Below, piece after piece: positions 1 through 12,038 of a stretch of DNA of 64,000 nucleotides (positions are counted from its first letter, which is position 1; the number at the start of each line of letters is the position of its first letter). Origin of the DNA: Callipepla californica brunnescens (Eukaryota; Chordata; Aves; Galliformes; Odontophoridae); assembly GCA_023055505.1 (NCBI GenBank), contig JALIRH010000026.1:10369591-10433590 (forward strand), given 5' to 3'. Made by a program: the position numbers and the translations under genes. The notes beneath the pieces were generated by a model. The model had not been told where the DNA came from. It worked only from the letters and a program-made list of their open reading frames with translations, and searched no databases.

Positions 1-3000
1 CTGTAACTCAACAGTTTAAGTGTTTTGTCTGCTGTTTTCTTATTCCTGAATACATTGTGTGTCTACAAGGCTGTTTATGCTTCCGCATTTTTAAGGATTC
101 AAAATCAGATTTGAAGTCAGGTCTTTGGCCTTTTTTCTATCAGTGGGACTAGCTATGCCAGAGTGCAATCAAAGCATTTATCATAAGGCTTAGGCTGTAT
201 GTAGGCTGCACAAAAGGTGGCCAAGCTAGCCTGAAATCTAATGAGCTGAGTACAATGGTCTGTGCTGGGCCTTTGTGCAAATACAGTCATAAAGAAGTAG
301 ATAAATGTGTATTTGATATCTAGCTTTTCAACATAAGTGCAAAGTTTTTCCTATTTAATTCTTCTCTTCCTTCTTTTCTTCTTCATAAAACATACTGCGA
401 CTTGTATGCTACAAATTGCAAACTCTGTTCTCTTTCGGGTACATATTTTGAAAGACTTATACATTCTCATTGCATGTATGATGACAGACAGCTAGGAAGT
501 CAAGGTAATACCTGTTTACCAAAATGCTCTTACAATGCTGTGCAGTCAGATACGTGTGCAACTAAGGCCACATTTGAAAAAGAAAAAGGTTCTTAGGTAT
601 GCTGGCATTTCTGTGAAATGAATGCCATTTGTTAAAAAGTTAGAGTACAATTAAAAAGTGTCTGTAAAACTTGTTTTAATGTGTATTTGTAATGGGATAC
701 GCTGTCTACCATTCCTGGGTCACCAGTTCAAATCTATCCCAGGTCAGTAGTCACTGAATCCTGGGAGCATCTAACAGCTGGTGTTTTATGTGAAATGAGT
801 AGCCTGTCTTACTTCAGTTTGTAGAGAACAGGTGTCCACATTGCAAAAAAGCAACTACTACAATTGTTAGCTTAGCTGGCAGCCTTGGTATAGTAGCTGA
901 AATCTGGGTGGCAGTAGAGTGGAACTGCCCTGTAGCACTTCAAATGATTTCTTCAAGTTGGGGCTGATGTTTATTTGTAGGCAGAATGACAAAGTTTGTG
1001 CCTCTTCGTTTAGTCTGGAAGTACAGAGATCTGAAACACTTAATATGGTAGCTGTGAGCATGGGTCCAGGAACACTCAAGTATCTTTGTAAAGAGGAGCT
1101 GGTAAGATAACTGCCAAGTCTAAGTACCTAAAAATTAATTAAAATACTCTCCTGTTCTGTGCTGTTTCTATTACCTCGCACTGTCTTCCTGCTCACTTTT
1201 CCCAATCCCAGTCTGCCATAGAAGAATAATTCTGTCCCAAAAATAGTATTTGAGCATATATAAGAGAAGGCACAGAACTTTAAAACTCATATCTTTTTAG
1301 CAGTTGTGTACCCTGCCTGTAAGTGAGGGAGTCTCTGACAGATGAGAATGTAAAACATTACGAATGAAAAGTCTTAAGCATAGAGCTGGTGAAGAAGTCT
1401 TGCACTAACACCTCCCTTGCACAGCCTGACTCTGTAATGCGATATATGGCCTGTGAATTTCTTAAGAAGCTTCTTTTCTCATAGAGATCTCATACCAGTG
1501 AGAAACCGTTCTGTCCCATCCTCTTGTCTCGCCACAACAGATGTGAGTTTCAGTGCCTATGGGAGAGTACAAGGCGTGGAGGGTTGATAGGGGTTGTGTG
1601 TTCTCTGCTCTAGCAGCGTGCCCCTCAAGCCTGGACCATGCAGACTTCCAGCAGGCATTGCATGACTGAGTGCATGACCATGGGGCTCAACACAACAGGG
1701 CTGCTACGTTGGAGGAAAAAAATATTGCCAGGACATGCAGTAAAAGGTGGCCTCACAAGGGCACAATGTTACACTGTTTTTCTTCAGCCTAACAGGTGGC
1801 TTGTCAACATAGCTGTAATTTTATATAGAGGTATTCAAAAGCTTTAGAGACATAGACTGTGGCATTTCAATCATGTCCATGCCTTTGATACTGGCGCTAC
1901 AGTGTTGGGAATGGTATGGCACTATTTAAACTCAGTGTATGTCAGTGTTGGCTCTGTAATTGTGTGCCTGGTGCCAGCTCAGTACTTTCTAGTGTCAGTG
2001 ACTGCTCATGCTGTGCATGTGGAAGTCAACTGGAGTAGTTTAAGCTTGGGATTCGTGGTTTTATTAGTAATGTGGATAAGCACGACGTTACAGTCATTAC
2101 AGGTGAAAAAGAGAACAGCAACAAAAAAGCCTCCTTGCTAATGCACTAGGTTCTGTAGACTGAACAAAAGAGCTTGCTTAGTAAGGCAGATAGGTGCACA
2201 CGGTTCCAAGTGTCACTTTTTTTAATGGTTCTGGTCCATGCAGGCTACAAGTGCATGTTCACAGCAGAATCATCGCTTCATAATTTGGCGCATATAATGG
2301 CAACCCTTTTAATGAAATAGGTGGGGTGGTCACATCAGGAATTACTGACGGAACCCAAAAATTAGTGAAGAGTGTGGGATGCTTGATCTTGTGCAGCTTA
2401 TGTTCGCCTACAGATCAAACTGATACTCCACAACCCCCAACCCTGAAGACAAAACTACCTGAATGTTCATCTTGTGTTAGTTAGAGGTGTAATATTTTGG
2501 TGATAGCTGAAACTGTAGTCAAAGCACAAATCTGACATAGGTGTAGAGTTATTAAGTCCAGGGAAAACAAACAAACAACAAAAACTGAAATTGCTGACAT
2601 TCTGGTACAGCAGTTTCTAGCGAAAAAGATGCTGGTCAAGAGCTAAGAACGGGCTGAGAACTGTGAGTTCACCATTTGTCTGGGAACTGATAGAAGGTCG
2701 AGTATAGTGAATATTTCTGCAGTGTCTGCAACTCCTATAGAAGGTGATTTACTTAGATTAGTCAGAAAAAGTTTGAAACGAGAAATTAGAAGTCTGTCAG
2801 ATTCATCAGAAGGTAAATGATTGCTTAACGTTTTGCTGTAATAGAAAGTGTGCTTTCAGACTTAGCCATCTCACTGCGCTATGCTAGAGAACACGTTAAG
2901 TTGTTCACCTTACAAGGCTGACATACCTTCAAGGAGGCAATTTGTGTTTTATTGAAAGTTGCTATGCTTTTGTTCTGAAGGCAGAAAACAGATATGGAAC

Positions 3001-3510
3001 TGAAGTTTCACTAAAGCGTTCATAAAATAATGGTTATTGGCACAGATAGTTTACTTGCCTAATCTCCTCAGTCTCTGTAAAAACTTAATAGTATTCTCAT
3101 TAGTTATCATAATCAATTTAGCAGAACGGGATGTCCTTTGAACTTATTTTATGTTTGGATTTTTTTTGCATGAAGTAACATTTAAAATGTGGATTTGATA
3201 ATTTTTACCCTCTCAGAGATTAATGTTCTAATGGGGTAGAAGCTCTTCAATATTCTTGAAAGATTCTTTGTTCAACTGCATCATTTAATGCAATTTTGTA
3301 GTTAAAGAAAATGCTAGTGAAAAGACAGTGTTGTTGTTTTACCTTAACTGAGTGAAGAAGTTGATAGGCAATTACTTCTACCATCAGTTAATGTTCATTA
3401 TATAGTATTGTATATTAAATGTGAAAAAGTATGGTGTGGAGGGAGAGGAATGAGAATTATTATGTTATCACAGCTTCTAGCAGCTGATGAATTTGCTTTT
3501 TACTGTCTAG
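1..3510. other. Non-coding AT-rich DNA, no gene seen
   Basis: Open frames here are short (under 80 codons), overlap each other on both strands and resemble no protein I know. Apart from a pyrimidine tract at 361-384 I see no repeat family, RNA gene or promoter. Intronic or intergenic vertebrate DNA is the simplest reading. Confidence 0.7.
361..384. repeat. Short pyrimidine (CTT-rich) tract
   Basis: An uninterrupted run of C and T built from CTT and TTC units. It is a low-complexity sequence with no visible acceptor AG directly after it, so it is not called as a splice site. Confidence 0.7.
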
Positions 3511-3610
3511 AAGACAACATGAGGAAGGATACATTGAGGAGGAACACGATGTAGATGATACATTACCTTTTATTCCATCCATGGACCTCAGGAGGCTATT
3601 GAAAATGTAG
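3511..3610 (+). other. Exon-like segment, unidentified
   Basis: A pyrimidine-rich stretch ending in CTAG at 3510 looks like a 3' splice site. From 3512 the frame AGA CAA CAT GAG... stays open for 32 codons to a TAG at 3608-3610. The peptide is strongly acidic in its first half (HEEGYIEEEHDVDD) and then becomes hydrophobic and basic (LPFIPSMD, RRLLK). That composition is less random than most short frames here. The same frame has a TGA about 20 bases before the acceptor, so without splicing it would be only about 40 codons. I do not recognise a protein family. No polyadenylation signal stands out just downstream and no donor site is visible, so only a terminal exon would fit. Chance is a real alternative. 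Confidence 0.15.
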
Positions 3611-6091
3611 TTATTAAGTAATTAATGTCACTGCTGGCTTTTAACAAATGAGATTCCATAAACAAAACAGTCCTAAAAACCTTGTGGCATGAATGAATGG
3701 TTCAAGTATGGATTTGACTGGAAATTCATGAAGGTATTATTTAAATGGTGAATTGCAGCAGGTAATCCATGTAGGTTTTTGAAAAATACCATCTCCACCA
3801 CACATTTGTCAGATAGTAATGTTAGTAATGGCAAGAATACCATTGGAAATAATTCAGAGAGGTTAATAGAAAGTAATTTGAATGAATATACTTATGGTTC
3901 ATGGTTATAATTTTAATTTCTTCAGTATGCTTCTCACTGTGTCTGTAGTGCAACGTTCTATGTTGTGCTCATACCAAATTTTGGTATGAACTAAGGTCTC
4001 ACTGCATATTTTTTTTCATTTTCTGTCAAGACTCAGGTAAAAGGATGTATTACTGAAATTTTTTAAACTTAAAAAAAAAATAATATAACAGTGTGAAATT
4101 CTGTCATGTCCTTTGTAGGCCATGCTCTGAAAACTTGTGCCGTTGATCTGGCGTTGCCAGAAAGATTACTGTTTTATAAAACAGAGAAGAACTTACGCAT
4201 CTGTCTATCTGCAAAGCTCTGATGCCTCACATTAGAATATAAATGCAATAAGATAAAGCTCCAAGGTGTTTGTAGTTAACTGACAGGCAGGTGAGTACCC
4301 CTTTGTGCATTGTTTCTCAATTGGCTGCTGTTTAAATGCTTTCAGATCAACTTAGATTTCCCAGACTTTTTGTGAGCTCCCTTAGAGAAGAGAGAGAGGA
4401 AAGGAGGTAGGGGGAGGTGTTGAATCAATGGAAATAAAGATATGTTTTACACTGTCCATATTTTCGTCCTATGAAGACTACTTCAAAAGCTGGATCTTCA
4501 AAGCTTTTTCCTTTTATCTGGAACAAACAAAGCTCTTTAAAAAGTCCCTTTATGTTTTTGTTTCACTTGACACCTACATACTATGCTATCCAGTCTGCTA
4601 AACAGTAGTGTCTAAATACTTCCTTTTATGAGTCTCTAATTGCATATTTTTCAGAAGGGTCAAATTAGAGCTTGCTCACTGAGTCTTGGCAGTGACAAGT
4701 GGCAGGAGCAGCTCAATTCTGCCTTTTCAGGCCAACCGTTGGGAAAGCATCTTCTTAACATAACCCCCGTAACGTTTCGTAGTCTGAAAGTCCATGTGCT
4801 ATATAATTATACGTTTTTGTGGTTACTTTCCCATAGGAGATTTTTTTTCCTGTTTGATGAAACTGTAGAAGGTATGTTCTTTTTTAACACAGTCTGCAGG
4901 ATGGAGTTGAATCTATGTGTATGTAGGCAAGAGGGAATAAGCAGAAAAAACAAAGAATGGAAGGGTTGGCAAGTAGTTGGTACCCAAGATGATGTGAATG
5001 TTTTCAGTAGGTCTTATCCTCAAGATGACTGCTTGCACCGATTTTCATATATTACTGTTTCAGTACTCTTCTGTGCAGAATTGCTCCAGGGCGATGCAGA
5101 GACATTTTGTGAATAAACCTAATAGTTTGCTATAAACTACTGCAGTAGTGTCTCAGCTGAATAGATTCAGAATTAGAACTGGAAATACTGGGCAGCTCCA
5201 GGACCCCTGAGTGGAAAACCGGTGAATATGGAATATGAGAGCTAAGAGAAGAATCTAATCTTTCTAATCTGAAAAATACCTACCCAATGGTTTTGCTATT
5301 GCAGGTGTGTTTGGAAGTATATTAACAGAACCAGAATACCAGCATAAAATCATTGAAGCTGGAAGAGCAGACAGGATCAATGGAAAGCTTTGTTTCAATA
5401 TATTCTGTTAGTACTTGCAATATTGCCTGTGTAATATTGACCAAACTTTGCTACAGAATGCTGCTTTGCTATTCTCTGCAGTAAGAATGCTAAAAAATAA
5501 CAGCCATTGAAACCAGCTCTTATATTAAAGCAAATTTTGATAGTGTTTAAAATTGATACCTAAGCCTGAATAATCATTCAGGAGTTCTAATATTTTACTG
5601 GATTAGAACCTTTTGCCTTATAGCATTGGAAGTAATTTATGACAGTTAAATTAAGTGATAAATGGGGGTCTGGAATGTGCTGCTTTTTCCCAGTAGGTTA
5701 GGGGTTAGATGTTGGGGTCAGCTATGCTGTACAGGAAGCCTTTCTGTTTCTTTAGAATGCCTTGGTACTTATGCTTTAAAACAAAACAAAAAAACACAAC
5801 AAGCCGGTTGTCCCAGAACAGTTTTACTCAGTTTACACTAAGGAAAGCTAAAAGACCCTCAGACATTTATTAAAGTTGTTGCAGTGAAGTTCTTAGGAAA
5901 GGTTTTCATTTTGATATTTTCCTGTCGTTTATTGTAGATTACTCAATCTGTTGCCTCAGATAGGACCAACAAAAATGCTAACTGCAGTTTTAGTCACCAT
6001 AGCATATTAGTTTCTGTTTGCAGGTTTTAGGAATGAAAGGACCGGGAAAGCCTCACAGATTTATCCTGGGTGCTGCCTTCGGCAGGATAGT
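3611..6091. other. Non-coding DNA with longest open frame of window
   Basis: Contains a ten-base A run near 4071 and a purine tract at 4384-4417. A frame at 4640-5116 stays open for 158 codons but begins at TTG, has no ATG near its start, mixes hydrophobic and polar residues without a domain pattern and resembles no family I know. One open frame of this length is roughly expected by chance in 64 kb of AT-rich DNA read in six frames, so it is not called as a gene. Confidence 0.6.
4384..4417. repeat. Homopurine tract
   Basis: Thirty-four bases of A and G with a single T, including GAGAGAGAGG and AGGGGGAGG. It is a simple-sequence tract of the kind that can adopt triplex or other non-B structure. 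No function is claimed. Confidence 0.75.
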
Positions 6092-6599
6092 TCACCAAGC
6101 ATGTGTTGCCTGCTCTTGTTTAAGATGATCTAGTTCTAGGTTGTTTCCATTTTCACTAGTAAAGGAGATCCATTCTGCGTCACTTCTATCCTTGTTCAGC
6201 TGGACAGCTGGGACATCCATGTCTGCCTGCAGGATGAGCTGCGTGGTCAGCCTTTCATCCTGCCCCTCTGTGCTGCAGCCAAGTGCTGGGTAGCTGGGCT
6301 GGGTTGCAGGCTCCAAAAGTGATGCTGAGGAATGTTGCAGTATCGCTTCCAGTGCTATTACCACAAAACTCCTGAAAGATCATTTCAGGCTTATTGACAT
6401 CCTGCTCAAGCAGTAGCGGCAAAGTCAATTTTGAGGTGCTTATATGATGTGTGTTGAAATGGCTTCTGCTTCCAAGCATTTCTTGGTGGAAATGGCATTT
6501 CTTTGGGGTGCCCTTCCATTTTTGCATAGGCCAAAAGGACATAAATACCGAGGCACTGTCATAGTGCATAAATTCTGCAGAGATAAATAATAAATACAT
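6092..6599 (-). pseudogene. Coding-like block, possible decayed exon(s)
   Basis: On the minus strand a pyrimidine-rich stretch ending TCTCTGCAG (around 6573-6581) is a good 3' splice-site match. Downstream, one frame is open to 6255 and a second, shifted frame is open from about 6370 to a TGA at 6092-6094. The two overlap at 6255-6364, as expected if a small indel had split one coding region. The first frame carries segments such as LLLEQDVNKPEMIFQEF, the second ADMDVPAVQLNKDRSDAEW. Both look more protein-like than the background, being rich in D, E, N, Q, S and T. The block is also GC-richer than its flanks. I cannot name the family. It could be a decayed exon, a retrocopy fragment, part of an unclassified repeat, or chance. 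A protein search with both frames would decide. Confidence 0.25.
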
Positions 6600-9370
6600 A
6601 GATAATTAATTTGGTATGCATTTAGGCATGAAGAAATGTTTCATGCAAAACAGAAATCACAAATGACTCATTTTGTTTTGAAGCAGTCATGTAATTCAGT
6701 TTCTTTATTGCAACTTAATGTTTCTAATTCTAATAACTGTTACTTCCCAGTATTAGTAATTGAAGAGAAGCAACGCATGGAAAGGTTTCTTTTGAAAATT
6801 AAATGCCTTGTTAAATTATGGAGCTTAAAACTAGTTACTTCAGTATTTCAATAGGAAGATTGGTGGGATATCATTATTTCAAAATGTTATTTGATCTGCT
6901 CTCTTATGTGTTTGCTACAATTATTAATTCATGTGTTACTGGGACTTAGTGGGATTCTTTGTTCAGGTCTGAAGTATATGATGTAAAATTTGAACTTCAG
7001 GGAGTCTCTGCTTAATTTAACTTTTATCCTAGTGGATTCTGATCTCAAGAATATTACCAAAATAATAAGTGAGGCTAATGAATTTTCCCTTTATTTGGTA
7101 ATTAAAATTATTTCTAATTGAAAGTAATTATTATGCAACTTGTTTTTACATATATGGTAATTATGCTTTGTAGTGAATATTTTGTATGCTAACAAACATG
7201 TTTCAAAGCAGGGAGCGTTATCTCTAAATGCTTAGTGGAGTGAAGCATCATGTGGAAGGAAATATTTTACCCTGTAAACTATTTCCTGGTTAAATCCTGA
7301 ATAACCTAATTGCTTCAGATAGGTTTGCTGAATATGATGTTTTACTAAGTTAAAGCTTATCTCCAAATACACTATTAACAGCCTGTAGATCTGGTCTTGA
7401 GCTTTAAGATGCTCCAGTATTGTACCTGGCAATACCTAGTACTGGAATACCTGCAGAGGTAACAGAACTTCCTTTCTTGCTCTTCCTGACTCCCGAAATA
7501 AACCTCTGAAAGCCCTATTTCAACAGCAGGTGGAATTTCAGTGGGAACAAGTGAGTTGATGAAGATGCGGGAGCTGCCTGCAGCATTGGGAAACAGTGAC
7601 ATTTCCAGTTAGAACTCTTGCGTAGTGGTACAGATAGTAGAACTTAATGGGCTGAGGTTTTTCTGGGCAAGTGTGAATATAGCCAAAGTGAGTGCTAGCT
7701 GAGAACATCTGCCTCCATCTGTTTCTATAGCATGTCTTTGTCTCTACTGATGTGCTAGGATGTGAGCATTTGCTGAGATGTGCTGAAGTCAGTAGCCTCC
7801 TACTTTGTACTTGTGTGATTCCTTGAACAGAGCTGTATTTAGGTGTCTGCCTAATTGCTTTTACTGAATGAGGGTGTTAGCAGAACAGGTACAGAACAGT
7901 TTATTTCAGGTGAGTTGCCAAATGATGCTTTTCTGGACTCCAAGGGCAGTTCATTCCCTGTGCTGAGCATCAGCTTCCCACCTAGTGCCAATGAAGTGGC
8001 AATTAGGATGTGGGTGTGGCAAGCGTTTTTGATCACCAGGACTACTGTATCATCTGGCAGAGTAAAAGGGACAGCAAAGACTGTCACTGTGTAGATACAC
8101 TGCTATATATTTTTAGTGTTTATACAACCATAACCTGAATTTTCCAGATAGTGCTTTTAATTGGTACAATAAAATGTTAAAGTTAGCTGTATATTCTTCA
8201 TAAAAACTCCAAGACTGAACTAGTGTGACAGAGACCTGTTCATAACCAATTTTTTCCCATGCAGCATGCTACAGAAATAATTTACTTATCAGGAATGGAA
8301 AATTGTCATGAGAAGTTGGTTTATTACAGCCTCCTTTCTTCCATTTCCATTCATGATTTTTCTTGGTACGTACTGTCCCCAGAAACGAAGAGCAGTGTGC
8401 ATGGGCAATCCAAAGAGATTCAGCCAAATGAACTGCAGGCACAAGTCAGGAAACAGTACTGTGAGAGTTTTTCGTTGCACTTCTATGGTGGGATAGATGG
8501 AGGTGAAGAGGAGTCCTGGTTTGGGCCTTGGATTTCTGTAAATCCGTGGCTTGTCATGGCTAACCATATGAAATGTGCTGTAGAATTGGAAGCTAAAATG
8601 GGCTTGCTTTTCTTTTTTATTTCTTTAAAGTAAAGATATTCCCATATTTCTGCAGGTATGTAAAATTTCACTGTCTGGCTGAATTCCATTCAAAAACCGA
8701 ATTAGCTTATGACTAAGTTGCTACTGACAGCTCTGGGTCTTTAGGTGCTATCACATTAATCCACAGCTGTCTGATAGGAAAATTGCAGTGCTTTGAATGA
8801 TGCAGGATTATGTGACTGTGAAGTCATTCAGAAGACTAAAATGCCTGTTAGAAGATGAGCAGTGAGTAGCTCAGAAATCAGTTGATAATGAGTTCATTTG
8901 GTATTTCCTTCTCCGGTAATCGTGTTTAAGGGCTTTGTCCACTGCTGTTCTCTGCATGTTACTCTAAGTCATCCAGTTTTGGAACAGATCATAGCCAACT
9001 CCATTCGTTTAGGAAGCAAACAGAAATATCAACACTGTCTTAATTTTACCTATCCCTAAAAGTCAAACTGGTAATACCTATATCGCATGAAACAGGCATA
9101 TCACCATCATTTATTACATACTTTGATATCTATACTTGTAACATATCCTACATAGTGGGATATTGCTTCTAGAGAATATTACAGTAAGCATTTATATTTT
9201 TATTTATAACTTCAAGGTGCAACAAAAGTCACCAAGTCACTCCTTGAAGATTTAGTGTAGATTTACGGAAGTATTTCTTTATTTCCCCTCTTTTTTTTAT
9301 TTTTAAACAAAAATTTCTGATGCATGCTGTTAAATTTTATTAGGTTACTGTAGTGGAAATTCTATGTCAC
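6600..9370. other. Non-coding DNA, overlapping open frames of doubtful meaning
   Basis: Two places have frames open on both strands: 7851-8094 (79 and 78 codons) and 8259-8689 (124 codons on plus, 92 and 68 on minus). None has a recognisable domain. Plus-strand CAGGTGAGT at about 7908 is a strong splice-donor match inside the first, but no paired acceptor with an obviously conserved reading frame was found. I treat the interval as non-coding. Confidence 0.5.
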
Positions 9371-9566
9371 AGCTTGAACCAGTGATTGCGCACCTGGTGG
9401 GAAGGCAGAGCCAACCCAGGGAGCTCAGGTGCATGCAATGAACCTGAGGGATCAGAAAGGGTGGAGCCAGAACCCAGCCCTTCCCAGACCTCATTTGATC
9501 TTAGGGTTGGCAGTGGAGCTGAGGGTGCCTTGCTGGAGATCCCTGTGCATCTGAGGCCTCCTGAAG
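9371..9566 (+). other. GC-rich block ending in a splice-donor match
   Basis: This block is clearly richer in G and C than the AT-rich DNA on either side. It has two partly similar sub-segments (GGCAGAGCCAACCC and GGTGGAGCCAGAACCC). At its right edge GAAG is followed directly by GTAAGT at 9567, a near-perfect vertebrate 5' splice site. CpG is almost absent while TpG and CpA are common, so this is not an active CpG-island promoter; it fits old methylated sequence such as a repeat. It could be the 5' part of a LINE or LTR unit I cannot name, or a first exon of a non-coding transcript. An open frame of 129 codons crosses it but runs far past the donor. Confidence 0.35.
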
Positions 9567-11937
9567 GTAAGTTGCTCCTTTTCTTTGTTTCTGTGTGCAC
9601 AGCTGATGTGTTTGAGCAAATCCTCACTTGCTGCAGCCTGGGATCTTGCTGTCCTGCTGTTGCTGTTGTGCTTTCCATCATGTTGCAGTTACAAAAATGT
9701 TACTTTAAGTATGTACATTTATCTTTTCCCCAAACAAATTACCATTTCTTGGTTTTCACTGCTTCTGGTTATTAATGTATGTATTAAGACTGGGATGTAA
9801 TTCTTAGAGTGCTGTGAAAATCGGTGTGTTATTTTTTTAATTTAAAGTCATTTCAGAAGAACCCTTAGGAGGTATTATTTAATTAACTGTGTTGAGGAGA
9901 ACTGCCAAGAACTTTAGAATTTCAAGAAGCCTAGTAAGTTCTTATTTTGGGACTCAAACTGGTGTAAGCCAACTCTGAGTAACCACATCAAGACTGGTCT
10001 TGAAGCGTTAACTGTGTTATCTGTATGGTCTATGAAAGAACTCTTGTATTTCACACCTTTTCATATTGGTCGTCAGATACTTTATTTCCATTTTCCCACC
10101 AGTATTTAAATGAGGTTGCAACTTATGTCCTAATATACCTAGGATATCACTGAATAGAGATACAATGGTTTGTTAGCGTCTCCCTCTTGCTATTTCGTAT
10201 TTATAATAGTGGCGCTTTATGCACAGCTACAGCCACTAGGCAGTAGTTGATTATCCATATGCCTATTATACACTTCAAGGGTTAGCAAGGGAGAGAATGT
10301 TTTGACTGGACTGTGCTGGGAGAGTGCTGGAATTTAAGCTCAGCGTTTAAAAAAAATAACTGAAAACCTGTTCAGTCAGGCAAGCTGCACGTGCTTAGAA
10401 ATCAGCAGGTCTCCGTGCTGAAGAAGGCTTTAATACTGAAATGGAGAAGGTTAAGGGCTATTAAGGTGGACTTAAAGAAAATACCTTAGCTTTGTGATGT
10501 TAGGTATTAACAGCATACAGAGGTGTTTGTTCTCCTGCTTTCCCCTTGTTTTTCATGTTTTGGGTGGACTCGGAGGGCTTAGATCAGCAGTCTGTGATAC
10601 CACACCATGGGAAAGATGTATGGATTGCTGTCTGAGTGAAGCTTACCTTAGCTCAGTTGCTGTATACTCTGGGTTGCATGGGTCGCTTATATTTGCACTT
10701 GTGTTGTTCCTTGCAGACTGTGTTAACCAGCAAGTGTACTATCCATGTGTGTCCTGCTGTATTTTCTGTACATATGCTATCTGTTACTACTTATATTCAG
10801 CTTAGTTCAGCTACTTGAGCTGTATGGTACAAATTGGTAATGTTTGATTGGTTACTCTCATTTGCAACTATCCTGTTGGCTTATACTTGTGCCACAAAAT
10901 AGCTGCACAAACTACATCAAAAAGCTGAAAAAGTCTTGTTTTAAACAGTTTATCCCATGTTATTTATGTAGTATTTATGAGGTAAGCAGATACTTGTGTT
11001 TTTCAGTTATTGTTTTCCCTTAAAATGGGAGGATTTCTCCAGAACCAGATTAGAGAACAGGGGTAAACAGCCATTGTAATGATATCCTGCAATTGTCATG
11101 TCCATTAAGAGCTCAGAATAGTGCTGAAAATCACAGATTTATGAAGATGTACATTTTTGGTGCATTCAAAATAGCATACCTTCTTTTTGGGGACATGTTG
11201 TGGCAAAGTGATGTTCTGATCTCAGAACCCTGCTTACTCAAAGGACTGTTTAATCTGTAGGCTATTATACTGTCCTTATCGTTCTTCCACGAAAGTCTTG
11301 CAGGAAATATCAGACAGTGGTTAGATTGAGCAGCTAATGGAAAACCTTCTGTAAATTAAAGGAGAAGGCCAAATAGTTTCCTTAAGCAAATGATCCCACT
11401 GATTTCTATAGAGAGGGCGTATAGAGAGAGACTAAGCTGTTACATATTTTTTCATGTACGGAATTTGTTCCCCCTGGCATATAAAAAATGTGCTGATACG
11501 TTGTTGCTGTAGCTTGCCTGTTATTTTTTTTAATGCTTCATCTGAAGTCTACTAGAAAATATCAGCATTTGATAGCAATACAGTATGTTCAGCTAAAAAA
11601 ATGCCTTTCTTTGTCTGCAGTTACTCTACAGTCCATGAATTTAGGCTCACTTTATTCTGGTGTTTACTTTCAATACGTTTGAAGAATCATAAGTTCAGTT
11701 TATGTAGTGGTTAATTGTGTTCTACTGGTATGAGCTGGTTCAGACTTCTATTCTCTATCCACTGCCCCGTGTAAAATGAGTACTTAATGTCATGTAATAT
11801 GTTGTTTCTACAGCATAGCTCTAAATTTTCTCCTAGTGAATAGGAAGAAATGGTGGTACGTGTAGATTAAAATGGAAGTTCCCTGACTTTCAGTTGTGAA
11901 GTGTCTACAGCTTGAGATGCTTAGTGACCTCAAAATT

Positions 11938-11963
11938 AACTGTATCTGATAACTGTATCTGAT
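11938..11963. repeat. 13-bp perfect tandem duplication
   Basis: The unit AACTGTATCTGAT occurs twice in direct succession with no mismatch, which suggests recent replication slippage. Confidence 0.9.
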
Positions 11964-12019
11964 AAATGTTTTCCTCCCTGGCTGTTGTGCTTTGGTGCGA
12001 GGTGGCATACTCTGAAGAA

Positions 12020-12038
12020 GCTTGCTTGCTTGCTTGCT
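12020..12038. repeat. (GCTT)n microsatellite
   Basis: Four and three-quarter perfect copies of GCTT. Short and possibly length-polymorphic. Confidence 0.9.

Noticed and set aside
725..755. B-box-like AGTTCAAATC suggesting a tRNA or SINE
   Set aside because: No A box at the proper distance and no cloverleaf could be drawn.
4640..5116. Longest open frame, 158 codons
   Set aside because: Starts at TTG, contains no recognisable domain, and one frame of this length is near chance expectation for 64 kb of AT-rich DNA.
5692..5717. Telomere-like GGTTAGGGGTTAG and nearby G-run
   Set aside because: Only two imperfect units; too short for an interstitial telomeric repeat or a G-quadruplex with four G-runs.
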